Below are positions 45,871 through 58,239 of a DNA stretch of 64,000 nucleotides, in pieces; position 1 is the stretch's first letter; each line of letters opens with the position of its first letter. The notes beneath the pieces are model-generated. The model searched no databases and had not been told where the DNA came from. It saw only the letters and a list, made by a program, of their open reading frames with translations. Both the position numbers and the translations under genes were made by a program. This DNA comes from Rhizophagus irregularis. Taxonomy: Eukaryota; Glomeromycota; Glomeromycetes; Glomerales; Glomeraceae. The stretch spans positions 3,286,001 through 3,350,000 of the forward strand of contig NC_089448.1 in assembly GCF_026210795.1 (NCBI RefSeq). The letters are read 5' to 3'.

Positions 45871-46683
45871 TTAATTCCATGACATTAAGATACTTGAAAA
45901 TAAAATTGTAACCATCAAATTACCAATTCCATACTTAAATTTATAATTCATAGCCGAACTAACAGCTTGACTGCTAGAAGTTCCACCAGGTATCTCGGGA
46001 CTAGTAAAAGTTTGATTAAATACACTCTTAATAAAAGAGACTGATGCATTAAATCTGACAGGGGTAGCAGTTGGATTTGTTAATAAAAGACATTGACTCT
46101 CTTTAAATTCTAGGGGTAAATCACCCACATCTTGATCACAAGCTTGTACAGGTTTTTCATAACATGATAATGATGGTATATAAGTAAAAGAGTTTGATGT
46201 CTTTCCTATATATGTCATCAAAGCATTATAAGTAAGTTGAAATACGTTTAATGCTGGTCGAAATTTTGGTAATGGCATTGGTGGATCTCCTGGAACTGCT
46301 TTACCAGGAAGTCCTTCTGTTACTGGAGTTGTCTGATCATCCAAAACTTTTACTGAAAAGCCTAATGATTTAAAAAGTAAAAGGGTAAATCAATTTATTA
46401 CTCAACCATTTAAATTATATAATATAATCATTTTTATACATACTCATATAATCAGTGTTGAAACTACTACATAAATACCATGACCCATTATAAGGTGGAA
46501 CTTCTGCAATTCCCATGTAAATGTCACTATCCCCATAAATTCCGTTGACCTAAATTAATAATTATTTTCGTCAATTACGAAGATTTATCTACGTAAATTC
46601 TTCAAGAGAAATAAATGTTCGATATATAATTTTACCTGGAATGCTAAGAGAACAGTAATGATGAGAGCAATGAAAGAATTCAT
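45871..46683 (-). CDS. Small secreted, probably GPI-anchored protein of unknown family
   Basis: Three exons (46683-46636, 46549-46444, 46361-45871) give about 214 aa. Residues 1-16, MNSFIALIITVLLAFQ, followed by VNG, are a signal peptide. The mature part has four Cys (LCSS, SCYEKPVQACD, SQCLLL) and several Asn-X-Ser/Thr sites (NGS, NPT, NAS, NQT). The C-terminus has a Ser-rich stretch (PGGTSSSQAVSSA) before a hydrophobic tail (GNLMVTILFSSILMSW), the layout of a GPI-attachment signal. Splicing restores one frame with phases 0 and 1, which supports the model. It likely acts at the cell surface or wall; no enzyme motif was recognised. The ATG was chosen because it opens the signal peptide. Confidence 0.75.
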
Positions 46684-49600
46684 TTCCACAAATGTTCTTT
46701 TTTTTAAAAAAAAAAACAAAAACAAAAAATAATAAATTGCAAATTTATATATGAGATATCGTAAAAAAGATTGTTTGTGTCGTCGTTGTTAAAAAATGTA
46801 AGAGAATTAAAAAAGGAATTAAAGGAAATTAAAAATCAAAAAAAGAAAGTGAAATTTATATGGAATTGATATATGATGGTTAAAAATAAAGAGAAGGAAA
46901 GAGAAAAATTAATTAGGATTTGAAATAATGAAAAAAGAAAAAAAAAATTTTCGGTGGCTAAAATCAACGGTTATAAATACATTTTTAGTTAAAAAAAAGT
47001 TTTTTATTTGTACAGATTTTATAAAAAAAAAAATTGCTTATAAAAAATGTAGCGCTACATATATATTACAGTACTTTCAATTCTATATACAGAAATTATA
47101 TAATAATCTAATAAAAAAATCAATATATCTAAAAAATCAATATATAATACCGATCATATATTAATAATAATTTCAATTGTTTAAAAGAATTTTGACATAA
47201 ACAATGTTCTTCTTTATAATTGCAAGTTTAAAAAAGTTGGTTTAAATTGTGAAATGTGAGGGGAGGGGAACGGAACGGGGGTTGGGTTAGTGATACTTTG
47301 AATAACTTGTCATTTTGCGTAAAAAATGTGATTGGTTACACGGAAATTTATTCTGCATTTTTTTGTTTACCTAAAGTGGATCAAAGGGGGGAGATGATGA
47401 ATTTCGATTGCCTGTTTGTTGTTATGAAGCAATACAAAGATTAATATTATCACAAAAATTCCCGAAATACAATAACAGTAATTTACTATGGTAATTATAA
47501 TGAACAATTGATTTAATAAACAAAGGTAAAATATATTATACAGTTTAAGTACAGTTTAAGTACAGTTTAAGTATATAAAGTATATAAATTTCGTATTTTT
47601 TAGGGCAACTTTTTTAATTTTTTTTTTTATATAATAAATATAATAAATATATAAAATTAGGAAATTTTTATTTTTAAATTTTTTAAATTTTTTAAACGAA
47701 TAAAACGAATAAAACGAATAATAATTCAAAAAAACATTCATTATAACATACATCAACATGCTTTTTGTTTACAAAATTTTATCTCTCGGAATGACTGAGA
47801 ATGATTAGGGTTTTACATTTTTTACATTTAATTAATAAAAAAAAAATCACAAACAATTAAATCAAAATTAATTTTTTTTATAAAGCCAGCTGAATTATGT
47901 GAACGAATAAAAATTCGAATATATATAAAAAAAAAAGTATAATATGAATAAAATATTACAATAATAAAATCAAACCTGTTGGTTTATATTAAAATAGTCG
48001 ATTGTTTTTTTTTCAAAAGATTAAAGTTTGATTGTTTACCAAATATGTAAAATAATAAGGAAATTTTTATTATTAATTATTGGATTAATTGCCGGTAAAT
48101 TGTTATTGTGATGAACAACACATAAAAATTTTTCTAAAAAGAAATCGAATTTCCTGAAAATAGGGTTTCTCTTAGAATAAATTATAGGATTCATTCATAA
48201 AGAAAACTCTTAGAAGAATGAACCCAACAAATTGATTATTACAATGCCAACTTAAGAAATGTATTTTATAAATGAATATATAAAGCCGTAACGGGTAATC
48301 TAATTTTGTATATTACTATGATGAATTCTTGTGTCACCTTTCCTAGAATATGTTTATTATAGTGTACAATAATCCTAATTCTATCCTATTTAGATTAGTC
48401 ATTGGTTCGTACAATTCAATTTATACGTCATTTGGTTAAGCACTATCTAACCTTTTTTGGAATATTTGTAATTTAAACTAGATCCTATATTAGAAGTTTG
48501 AAATCTCCACAATAATAATATGATTTAATACCGATAAAATATGCTATAAATATTCTCTTTAAACTATTTGTTTACAATTCAAAAGTATATTAAGTATATT
48601 AAGTATATTTAAACGCATATTTAACGTATATTTATACGCGTTGTATGTTGCGTCACAAAAACAATACCTCTTGGCTTTTACCGAAATAGGTTAAGAAGCT
48701 TGCAATTATTTTACTGTAAAATATTATTATTATTATTATTTTTTTTTGGCTTTTTTTTTTCAAAATGTAATTATAACTTATCGAAAATGGTTACTTTATC
48801 CAAATTAAGATAAGCGCGGACAGTTTTTAATTAACTTTATCTCTCTCTCCGTTTCGGACATTCGGAGATCGGAAGATACTTTCTTCCTCCGTTATGAAAG
48901 CAACAAAATTTTATTTATTTATTTAAATATTAGCTAAAAATATAAATATAAACAAAAAAAAAACGTAATGGTAAATTAACCAATTAAAAAAATTTTGTAT
49001 GGGTAATTGTTTTTTGCGTGTTGATTAGATATCTTTCTAAAAAGTATTTTGTTTTTCAAAATTATACAACAATATCGATAATCTTTTTCAAAAAAGAAAT
49101 GAATAATTAAGTTAAAAAATTTTAGAAAACAAGAAAGATTTAAAATTTTTAAAATTTTTGAACTTTATAATTATAATTTTCATCTTTATAGTATATCACT
49201 ATGGTTGGTATCTTAAGTCACGTGATTATACGGATTATACTATAATCACGATATTACTGTATTCTGTATTCTCTGAAATACTTGAAATATCAGGATCTGG
49301 TATTACCTTAATGGTGAAATGTTGGACGATAATTATATAAACATTTTTATTATTTATTCTGTCTTAAAAATAATTTGGACACAAAAAGCGCAACGTACTT
49401 GTATATTGACCAAAATAATAAACCCACCCTGAGACTAACTCCTGCCTCTTAAATAAATTGAATGTAAATGGTTCTCCCCTAATAATAATGTTACTCTTAA
49501 AAATATTGATTTAAGTTTAAGGAAGCTAATAAACTTTCATGTGAAAATATTCTCGTTCATATAAACCAGTAAAAAAAAAGGAGGAAAGAGTTGAGCCTAT

Positions 49601-50652
49601 CTATATCTATTGAAATTTAAACAAAGATAATAAATTATTTATTGTATCAAACAGGTTTTTTCTTGTCTTTTCCATTTTTGATGAACTATAAAATTCAGAA
49701 CTTGATTTTGATTGGACAATCAAAGATTGGATAATTATTAACAATGTTTTAGTTGCTAACTCATAACGTAACATTATCCGGATATTTTAATTACCCTTCC
49801 TGTATCTGTGGTTTAAATATTATATTCATGTAATCATTTTTAATGGTCAATCGATTTTAAGTTTCATCAAATTTTTATAAGCGGCGTGCGTGCAGCGTGT
49901 GCCTCAAAAATAATTTTTAACGAATCTAAAAAATTATTTAAAAATTTCTCATAATTATGATGCTCATAATTATGATGTAATTCAATTATTCTCGCCATAA
50001 ATCCGTTTCAATTGTATTAGCGGATTTAATTAATTATCTCATGAACTTATGGAACTTATAATAGTCGGATTTTTTGGGCGTTATTAAGGGATTCAAGAAC
50101 ATATTTTTGATACTTTTTTGAAAGATTTTTTAGTTGTATTAGAAGAACGGATTATATTTTGAAATATTTCTTAATAACGTTTAAAATATTAATTAAAGAT
50201 CAAATAAAAAATTATAAAAATTATCAGTACATAATCGCAGAATCGATAAAAGAAATTTTTCAGAAACTTTGATTAAACGTAAATAAGTACAGTAACATCT
50301 GATGCGTTCGTTGAGTTTTCAAAACAAGTTATATAAAATTATAAATGATTCCCATAAAATTATTGCAATTTATTAAAAATTAGTTATACACAGTAACCCA
50401 TTGTTACGCCCATATTTATCTTTTCAAATCGTTCGTTCAACGATAAAAATTTTATAATGAATATTTTTTATTTTATTTTATTAACTTCATATTTGTATAT
50501 ATATATATATATAGCTTGATAAAATTAAAAGATTTATCTATTAAAAAGATTCATTAATTTATTATTTAATTTATTAATAATTCAAATATTTGAAAAAGTT
50601 ACGAAAACTTACCTTTAGTAATCCTTAGTAGGAATCTCATTCATATAAATAC
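46684..50652. other. Intergenic, AT-rich
   Basis: Long A/T runs and short iterations (AAACGAATA x3 near 47700; AAGTATATT near 48590; TATATATA near 50500). A small less AT-rich patch at 47240-47420 has no supported frame. Nothing else recognised. Confidence 0.55.
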
Positions 50653-50960
50653 TCAATAGTTTATATTAAGGATATCTAAATAAATAAAATTCCAAATTAT
50701 GCCAAGTTTTTCGACAAATTTATAATCTTCTGGGAAATAAATTGCATATGTGGTGAGTAAAATAGTGCCAAGAAGACCGATTATAACCTTGATGAAATCC
50801 ATTTTCATTTCCTTAAGATGGATCTAAAGTTTTAGTAATTATTGAAATAAGTTACATACAATATTTCCTAAAAAAATCATACCCGTTTTTTACGTTCAGC
50901 GGCCTCTACATCCAACCTTTTAAATATTTCAGCTAACGTGGGGGAATCATGAGTAGACAT
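50653..50960 (-). CDS. Small single-pass membrane protein, unknown function
   Basis: Two exons (50960-50883 and 50823-50653) join in phase 0 to give 82 aa. The soluble N-terminus MSTHDSPTLAEIFKRLDVEA and a basic patch (AERKKR) precede one hydrophobic helix (FIKVIIGLLGTILLTTYAIY). The tail is FPEDYKFVEKLGIIW and a short end. The intron is 59 bp with donor GTATGA and acceptor TTTAG. The positive patch before the helix suggests an N-in orientation. A GTAAGT just past the stop (near 50611) may mark a 3' UTR intron or an alternative last exon. The family is not recognised. Confidence 0.55.
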
Positions 50961-52087
50961 TGCGTATTTAGAATTTTTTTTTTTTATCCAAGAAATATAT
51001 AATATAACAGAACTTTGATGAGAGAGAGTGAAAAAAAAATAAGGTAAAAAATTCTCATAGTGATTTAAATTTCCTTCCCGTGATCAGTGACGTACCAGAT
51101 TTTCACGTAAACATATGATCACACTTATCACGTTGTATCACGTGTACAATCATTTTTATTCTAAAGCAAATATTTTAACCTTTCTTTTTTTTTGAAATTA
51201 ACTAATAAATAAATATTAAAAGTTTTTAGAATATTAAATATTTTTACTTATATTAGCAGTTAGGTAAAAATTAGAAAAAAAAAATGTAGCAAAAAATTTA
51301 AAAAAAAATGTAAAAAAAAAATGTAGCAAATATTAAAAAAAAACTTTTAAAAAAATGTTTAAAAAAAATGTAGCAAAAATTTAAAAAAAAATTTCTAACT
51401 ATCACCGAGGGTGATGATCACCAGTGACTGAAATTATGACGATCGACCTGCATTAAAAAAATATAGTGCCGGTAAAAATTGATAATTCCGGCCAACGGTG
51501 ATGATCACCCCCGGTGATTTGAAGTAAAAACAAAAAAAAAATTTAAAAAAAATTTAAAAAAAAATACTAGCAAAATTTTTTTAAAAAATGTAACAAATAT
51601 TAAAAAAGATATTACATAATAAAATTAAAAAAATTACATTTAAACAAATATAAGTATTGATTCACGTGACAATCCGACATCCGACATACTGAACCGGTCA
51701 AGGTTCAAAATTTTACTTTGTCCTGAATAATATGAAAACAGCTGTAATATAATCCCAATTCGGATCTGTCGGATAGGATACAGATCGGATACGGATCAAA
51801 TTTACGTGTAATATGATCCGATTCGACTCAGTTCGGATCAAATTTTTTTTCAAATTTCGGGGTCGGATCAAATCTTATCTAAATCCGATCCAATCTGATC
51901 CGTGCGGAACCCACTCACTTGTAAAACACACAACACGTTTAAAAAATCAAAGTAAAATCTTTATTATATTTTTGTCAAGTAATACGTGAGAAGGGTCGAC
52001 CGGCTAAGTAAAAAAATGAATAAAAAAAATAATTATACAAATAAATACAGTAAATACAGATTGAAATACAAAAAAGTCTTATATAAA
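50961..52087. other. Intergenic with inverted repeats
   Basis: Poly-A stretches with repeated AAAAAAATGTAGCAAA (51280-51390, 51530-51600), a foldback at 51401-51518, and a GGATC/GATCC-rich inverted-repeat patch at about 51760-51910. No gene. Confidence 0.55.
51401..51518. repeat. 118-bp foldback element
   Basis: ATCACCGAGGGTGATGATCA is mirrored by TGATGATCACCCCCGGTGAT. The inner part has CCGGTAAAAA and ATTCCGGCC. Confidence 0.6.
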
Positions 52088-53226
52088 TCAAAGAGCAATG
52101 ATAAAAGAAGCTAAAATGGTCGTGAAGAAAACAACTTCAAAGGTACTAATAATAGAAGCTCCACTGGATTTATTATCACTTTTAGCACCACCTATAACTT
52201 CAAAATCTACAACTTTGATATCAGCACATCCATACAACGTATTAGTCGCTCCCGTGTAAAAACCTTGAAGTACTCCTTGATCTCCAACTTTGGCACCAGC
52301 TTTAGAGAGATCGACTTTTATAGCAAAATATTTTGGCTCAGCACCTTCGGCAAGAAAAACTGTGAAATTCTCTGTGAAAAAAAAAAAATATATTTAGTAT
52401 TTTTCTTTAAGTAAAAATGAAATCAAATATTTGAAATTGAAATACTTATTATACCTGAAACAGGTTGGAAAGTATCATTGGAAGTGGGAGCATAGTTGAT
52501 AATCATAAAACCATTACCATCTCCGAATCTGGTAGTTACTTGACCATCTACATAACATAAAAAGAAAAATAAATTAATATAGGACCGATATGAAATTATT
52601 GCGGTTTTCAGAAATGTTGGCATTGATAGATTTTCTATATATTGTATATTTTGTGTTTTTGTGTTTTTCCGGACATTTTTGATGACAATTTCTGGACATT
52701 TTCAAGATATTTTCCGGACAAAAAAGAACACAAAATACAAAACACAAATACAATATTTTGTCTGTAAAATATCCGGAAAATATCTGGAAAATATCTGGAA
52801 ATTGTCCGGAAATTGTCATCAAAAATGTCCGGAAAAACACAAAAACACAAAATATACAATATATTGAAAATCTATCAATGCCAACATTTCTGAAAACCGC
52901 AATAAGTTAAGATTGTAAAACTGACTCATTTTTTTTAGTTGTCATTTTTAAAAAAAATAGAAGGAAATTCCAAACTAACAAGTTTTTATCTTAAAATAAT
53001 TTTATAATGTCGTGTGAAATAAAATTTCTAAAGAATATTCTCACCTGTAAGAGGAAATTCCGTTATAGCAGTGGTGTTTACATCATTAAAGCCGCCGCAA
53101 GGAGATTGTATCATATTAGCCCTATACGTCCTCTAAATGGCTTATAATACTAAAATGAGCATTTGTGGAAGAGATTAAAACGAAGAAAAGGACCAAGAAA
53201 ACGGAAAAAACTTTAAAAGTATTCAT
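52088..53226 (-). pseudogene. BIM1-like (X325-type) secreted copper-site protein, probably broken in exon 1
   Basis: Exon 1 begins at 53226 with a signal peptide (MNTFKVFSVFLVLFFVLISS) followed by TNA-HF, so a mature N-terminal His would be exposed as in LPMO-like/X325 proteins. Later come SPCGGFNDVNTTAITEFPL (to 53045), exon 2 (52547-52455; RFGDGNGFMIINYAPTSNDT) and exon 3 (52371-52088; SKAGAKVGDQGVLQGFYTGA, a Cys, a Ser-rich stretch and a hydrophobic GPI-like tail). Between HF and SPCGGF the frame is lost: two frame changes are needed near 53150 and 53120, with stops in the straight reading. Otherwise all features of the family are there, so this is a recent pseudogene or has sequence errors. 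BIM1-like proteins take part in copper binding in other fungi. Intron 1 carries a foldback element. Confidence 0.65.
52597..52903. mobile_element. 307-bp foldback MITE in an intron
   Basis: TTATTGCGGTTTTCAGAAAT at the left is mirrored by ATTTCTGAAAACCGCAATAA at the right. The arms continue with near-perfect complementarity for over 100 bp each (including TGGCATTGATAGATTTTC and TTTTTCCGGACATTTTTGAT). Open frames on both strands give nearly the same peptide because of this symmetry; they are not genes. Confidence 0.8.
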
Positions 53227-53912
53227 ATTAAAAGAAACTTTATGAATAATTGAAAAAGTTGGAATTGGGAGATAATTTATACCCTATAAAAAATGTTTGT
53301 CCGATAAATATTCGGAATGGGTCAATTTTCCAGACACTCGCACGCTATTATACAATATTTGTTACAACTTACAATTTAATACAAGTTGCGGAGATTGAGA
53401 ATTTTTAACCACATAAAAAACGTACAATATCATGATGAATGTCCAATAATGTCAAGTAAATGTTCAGAACGGGGTCGATTTTCTGAACAAAAAACCGAAC
53501 AATGTTTGGACAATATTATTTATAGGGATAGTGTAATCTTGGGTGGTCATCTTTAGTGATCCATCAAATCGTAACAATAATTCAAGATTAAGTTCAGATT
53601 ATCTGGAGAAAACGGTGTACAAAGTCCATAAAAGAGATAATTTTGTACATCTATTTATTATTTATAAATATTTTTGTTTATCGTAAATTACCGTTATAGT
53701 TATATTTTCACACAGTCTGAAATATGTAAGAATACGAGGACCAGTAACACCATCTGCTTCACGAATGTTATTAACAGTTAATGTTACTATTAATAATAAT
53801 TACGCTGGTATTTATTTCACGGACAAAAGTTTCACCGACATTTATTTCACCGACACGATAATATAACTAATGTGTGACTACGAGTACGTGATCGACTCCA
53901 AATATTTGCATA
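53227..53912. other. Intergenic
   Basis: No gene. Short repeated phrases (ATTTATTTCAC(G/C)GACA near 53810-53850; CACGTACTCACGTACGCA near 53913) occur but no element was defined. Confidence 0.5.
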
Positions 53913-54221
53913 TCACGTACTCACGTACGCATGTTCGTTTAAAATAGTATCTTTATTAATACATCTCTTCAAGTGATTAACTGCATAGCAAGATAGTTTC
54001 ATAGGATTTGCATGCGTTTGGATATATCCATTATTAGAAAAGATTCCTGGGTACTCTTCAAGTATCATTTTAAATGGACCACGAATACGAGAGCACCACA
54101 TTTCTGGTGTTTCATTATCATGTTTATGTCCTAAAAGGGCTAATGCTTTTCCTATTCTTTCATATGTTTCATCACGATCAGATGAGTAAAGCTTAAAGTA
54201 TGCATTACTATTTAAGTCCAT
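53913..54221 (-). CDS. Hypothetical 102-aa protein or gene fragment
   Basis: One open frame, MDLNSNAYFKLYSSDRDETY at the start, then ALALLGHKHDNETPEMWCSR and HLKRCINKDTILNEHAYVST at the end. Composition is protein-like (mixed charges, few homopolymers), unlike chance frames in this AT-rich DNA. No signal peptide or membrane segment. The family is not recognised; it may be an exon of a repeat-associated gene. ACGTACGCACC motifs flank it upstream (54270-54370). Confidence 0.4.
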   Translation of the reverse strand: MDLNSNAYFKLYSSDRDETYERIGKALALLGHKHDNETPEMWCSRIRGPFKMILEEYPGIFSNNGYIQTHANPMKLSCYAVNHLKRCINKDTILNEHAYVST

Positions 54222-54849
54222 CTTTTAAAGCGAATTGAGCATTCTTAACTTACGCATAATGTGTACGATATTAACGTACGCACCGGCCGGAGTTAAGTTT
54301 AACGCTTTCACGTGCAAGTGTATAACTCCTAACTCTGGTAGGATGTACGAGTGATGTACGTACGCACCGTGCGTAACCTCTAGGCGAATTATAACAGATT
54401 AGTGATTTAAACGATTATTTATCAAGTTATAATAGTTTGTAACAAGTATATTATTACAGGTATCACCCTAGCTCCCAGTCAGTTCCCAGCACTTTCCTGG
54501 CGCTGGCGAGTTTCCATAAAGCACGAGATGATCATCCAATAAGATTCCGCCTTGAAATAAAATAGCTAAATTATTTAACATATACTGTAGCAATTATAGG
54601 AGTACACACAGGTTAAAAAATAATTGATGAGCATATATTGATTTTTGATTTATTTGTGAAAATGATAATCATACATGTCTAGATAATGTTAAAACATGGT
54701 AAAACTTCGGCAAGTGTGAACAAGCGATCACACTTGAGTAAAATTTGGCTTATCTGAAATCTGAAAAAATTTTGGTAGCTGTGAACATATATTTACACTT
54801 GAGTAAAATTTGGTGCAGTAAATTTCACTAACCCGCTTTTAAAACTTTA

Positions 54850-55335
54850 GCTATTACATACTCATTATCCTCCATCATCTTCAGCTTTGATGATCCTATC
54901 ATTTAATTCACAAAAATTAACCGAGTCAATATCCATATCGGGGAACGTTTGCTGTGGAATTGGAACGGACAATTTCTTGATAAGCTTTTTCAAAATGGGC
55001 GAATCTTTTGGCGTTCATACTTTATATCTTCATTGGTTCGTTTTTTACTGCTGGTATCAGGCTGTTCTTTACCATCAACATCCATTTCTACTTCCTCTTC
55101 TAGTTCCATATCAGTTGATGGACATATAGGATACAACTTGCGTGGATTATCAATGCATTTATAATGCACAATATGTCTGCAGGTTAAATATACGAGAAGT
55201 TTCATGTGAGCATTAGTAGAGACAGGATGAAAGCTTAAAGAAGGAAGACATGAAGAAAGGTCTTCAGAGCATTTGGCACATCTTAAATAACTTCTTTTCC
55301 GTTGAATTGCTGTTTCCTCGATCTGTTTGTTTCAG
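54850..55335 (-). pseudogene. RING-type zinc-finger gene remnant
   Basis: The minus strand from about 55335 reads EETAIQRKRSYLRCAKCSED, then LTCRHIVHYKCIDNPRKLYP, ICPSTDMELEEE and an acidic tail. Cys and His spacing (CAKC, CRH, HYKC, PIC) fits a RING domain, but the first Cys of the last pair is Tyr (LYPIC). The frame stops after RQKIRPF; in another frame it continues KKLIKKLSVPIPQQTFPDMD and IDSVNFCELNDRIIKAED, so a frameshift near 54995 broke it. No start was found. I call it a decayed copy of a repeated RING-containing gene. Confidence 0.6.
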
Positions 55336-56307
55336 CAATCATTCCCTCCATCTGTATGATTGGTGAATTTAGGATGAAAGTTTTGTCCATCAAGTTGGAT
55401 AAGGTTATTTCGTCGAAGGACATTTCGCCGAAAATGTTCGTGATTAACGTAATTCCTTAATCGATACAAAGAAAATAAAAAAATGTTTCAGAAAATTGAA
55501 GAGTACGATGAAATTGTTTAATAAAATTAATTTTCCTTTAATTAAATAAAATAAGCAAACGCGACTTGTAATGTGTAAATAATTCGTTTGTCTTATAAGA
55601 AAGAAAAGGAAAATGTGTCCTTTCGTCGAAATGGTTTCGGTGAAATGTCCTTCGGTAAAATGGCCATTCAGAAAATGACACTTCAGTGAAATGGCACTTT
55701 GGTGAAACATCCCTTCGGCGGATACCGTAGAGGATAATCCACCAGGAATTCTGTGTTCACAGCAGACATTATTCTTATCAATTTAGTAAAATCCATGTGT
55801 ATATATATAAGAAATTAAGAAAATGGACATAGAAAACAAATTATTATTTATTTTTAATAGACTGTTTACGTGAATCTAATAATAAGATTACTTGTTGGCC
55901 AAAATCTAGTGAAGATATAATAATGCATTTTATTAATCATATAATCATTTACTCATTTTATTCAATACGAAAACGCGTTATATGGTATCTAATATTAAAA
56001 TGATACCATAATATTGTACAGTACTATTCATTCATTCAATGTGAATGAATGTGTTAGAAAAGCATCAAGAAGGACGATGATAACGATGAAGATTACTTGA
56101 TAAGAATAAATTGGCCTTTATGTTGACGCGTACGAAGTGAAACTGATATATATAGGACTATTTAAATCATTTCTTGATATCGACTGGTTGTACCTCAAAA
56201 AAAAATTTAATATAATAATAAATGTAAGGACAATAATTTTAACTAATAAACTTTATTTTACTTTATCGGTTACTAAACTTTTTATACCATGGTGATTTTT
56301 AAATTTA
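55336..56307. other. Intergenic with TTCGGTGAAATG-type repeats
   Basis: At 55410-55440 and 55615-55730 the phrases CATTTCGCCGAAAATG and TTTCGGTGAAATGTCCTTCG recur in both orientations, suggesting a small decayed inverted-repeat element. No gene. Confidence 0.5.
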
Positions 56308-57088
56308 GGGTTTCGATCCGTTATCCGATTGAAATCCGTATTTCGAATTAAGACTTGTAATTCGGATTAAAATCCGGATTAAATTATATTATCCGGATTA
56401 AATCCGAATTAGACTTATGATAATTATATATCGAATATATTGAATAAATTATTTAAATTATATATTATATAAATTTTGTTTTTTTTATTCTTTTAATAAT
56501 AATATGAATTTATTACACTTATATTTCTAATTATGCTTCATCTTCTAAGTTATTCCATTCTGGCGCGAAAACTTCCATACCTTTCATATTTCGTTTTAAA
56601 AAGAGCATTTAGTCATTATTCCCTTTTCATCCAAGAATGCACGTATGTATAGTTCTCCATTAACATCAGAATATTTTGTAAAATAACTATGTGCGATACT
56701 TGTATATGTTCTTTTAGCACTGCTCTCTTTTATAAATAATATTAATTAAAAAAAGATAAATTTTTTATTCTTTTTAATATAAAGAATTATTTTACAACAT
56801 TTTCTTTTAATTTCATGGGCAGTAGTCGCTAAATTTGTATTCTTTGAACTTAAAGGGCTTTGTAAACTTTTATTAGGAGATTCTCCATTATCCAAATCAA
56901 TTTCAATATTATTATTTTCGATTGTTTACAATAATTGAGACGTAAAGACAAGTAAATAGTGATTATTAATATAGTAAATCAGTATTGAACTATTTATATA
57001 CTAATCCTTACACAATCCGTCTAAACCGTCATAAGGATCATCCTAATTAAGCTCGGATAACGGATGCTTAAAAAAGGATCGAAACCCC
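56308..57088. mobile_element. About 780-bp inverted-repeat element
   Basis: GGGTTTCGATCCGTTATCCG at the left is mirrored by CGGATAACGGAT then GGATCGAAACCC at the right. The left side is rich in AATCCGGATTAAA. On the minus strand at about 56600-56740 a short frame reads AKRTYTSIAHSYFTKYSDVN and GELYIRAFLDEKG before decaying, which may be a transposase or captured-gene remnant; the family is unknown. Confidence 0.6.
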
Positions 57089-57241
57089 TTCATTTATATT
57101 TTTACGGAGTTTACATACAAGAGGTTTAATATTTCACGTGTGATGAAGTGAACGTGCTAAACTCATTAAAACATGCATTTTTCTATATTTATTGCCTAAC
57201 CGACTCGAAAAGTTCATGATCCACGGGTGAATTGTATAATA

Positions 57242-57432
57242 GACCCCGAAATATACATAAAAAGGTCAGAGGTTCAAAAAAATTCTGTACCGCATTTTTT
57301 CAGGGCCGGAATTATGATAATTCCGGTCAGTATCCAAAAACGGTAATAGCTTTCCACCAGGCATTATCTATAAAGGAAAGATTTTCATGATTTTTTTTTG
57401 GCTGGGTTTTACGCAAACTATATTTCGGGTCC
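57242..57432. repeat. 191-bp MITE-like inverted repeat
   Basis: GACCCCGAAATATAC at 57242 is mirrored by TATATTTCGGGTCC ending at 57432. Near the middle is the palindrome CCGGAATTATGATAATTCCGG (57303 on). Confidence 0.6.
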
Positions 57433-58239
57433 TGTAATAATCGATACTGTATATTTTGTATATTTGCATATAATTGATATAATTGATCGAGTTAATAAAT
57501 TGTCTTTAGAGGTATAATAATATGTACGATGGTTTTTTTTTAAAAAAAAAATTAAGAGTGACGTAATTTGCATAAAATCATTTTATTTTAAGTTAATCCC
57601 AGTTACGCCTTCAATAAATAGAGTTAATTTACAAATTAAGGAGAAATCCCGGTTACAAAGAAGTACTCCTTTTTTTTAACTTTAACAAGTTAACAAAATT
57701 TTTATTAAAATACTGAATATAGAAAAATAAACTTTGATTAGTCACACATTTCTTTTTCTTCATTTTTATTTATCGACCGATATAGTAGAGAAATAGTTTC
57801 ATAAATTGTTGAGTGGAATTATAAACCAATTGGAGTCGGTTAAAAAGAATTTTTGAAAATAATATTAACTTTAAAAGGGTTTTTGGGGGTTTATTTTTTT
57901 TTATTAAAGAAAAAAAAAAGATTTATTGCCTCATATATTTACATTATATGTACCATGACTATCCAATAAGTACCTTATAACGGCAACTCCGTCATCCATT
58001 ATTTATCAAGGTTGATTGGCTGTACAACATAGCAGAATGCATGAGTGGTGTAACCCTTTGGCGCTATTTCAATTTATACAATACAAATTTATTATTTATG
58101 TAAAATAATTCAATTATGTAATTATGTTATTGTTTATATATGTCAGCTAAAATAAATATCATAAAAGTCATATGAATAATGGAAATATATTATAATCGAA
58201 CAAAAAAAATTATTTAAATTGACGGTGCACGATTCTAAA
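57433..58239. other. Intergenic
   Basis: AT-rich; A/T runs at 57530-57555 and 57890-57920. Nothing else recognised. Confidence 0.5.

Noticed and set aside
52574-52867. Overlapping ORFs on both strands with nearly the same peptide (MFFRTFLMTISG...)
   Set aside because: Consequence of the perfect foldback element, not protein genes.
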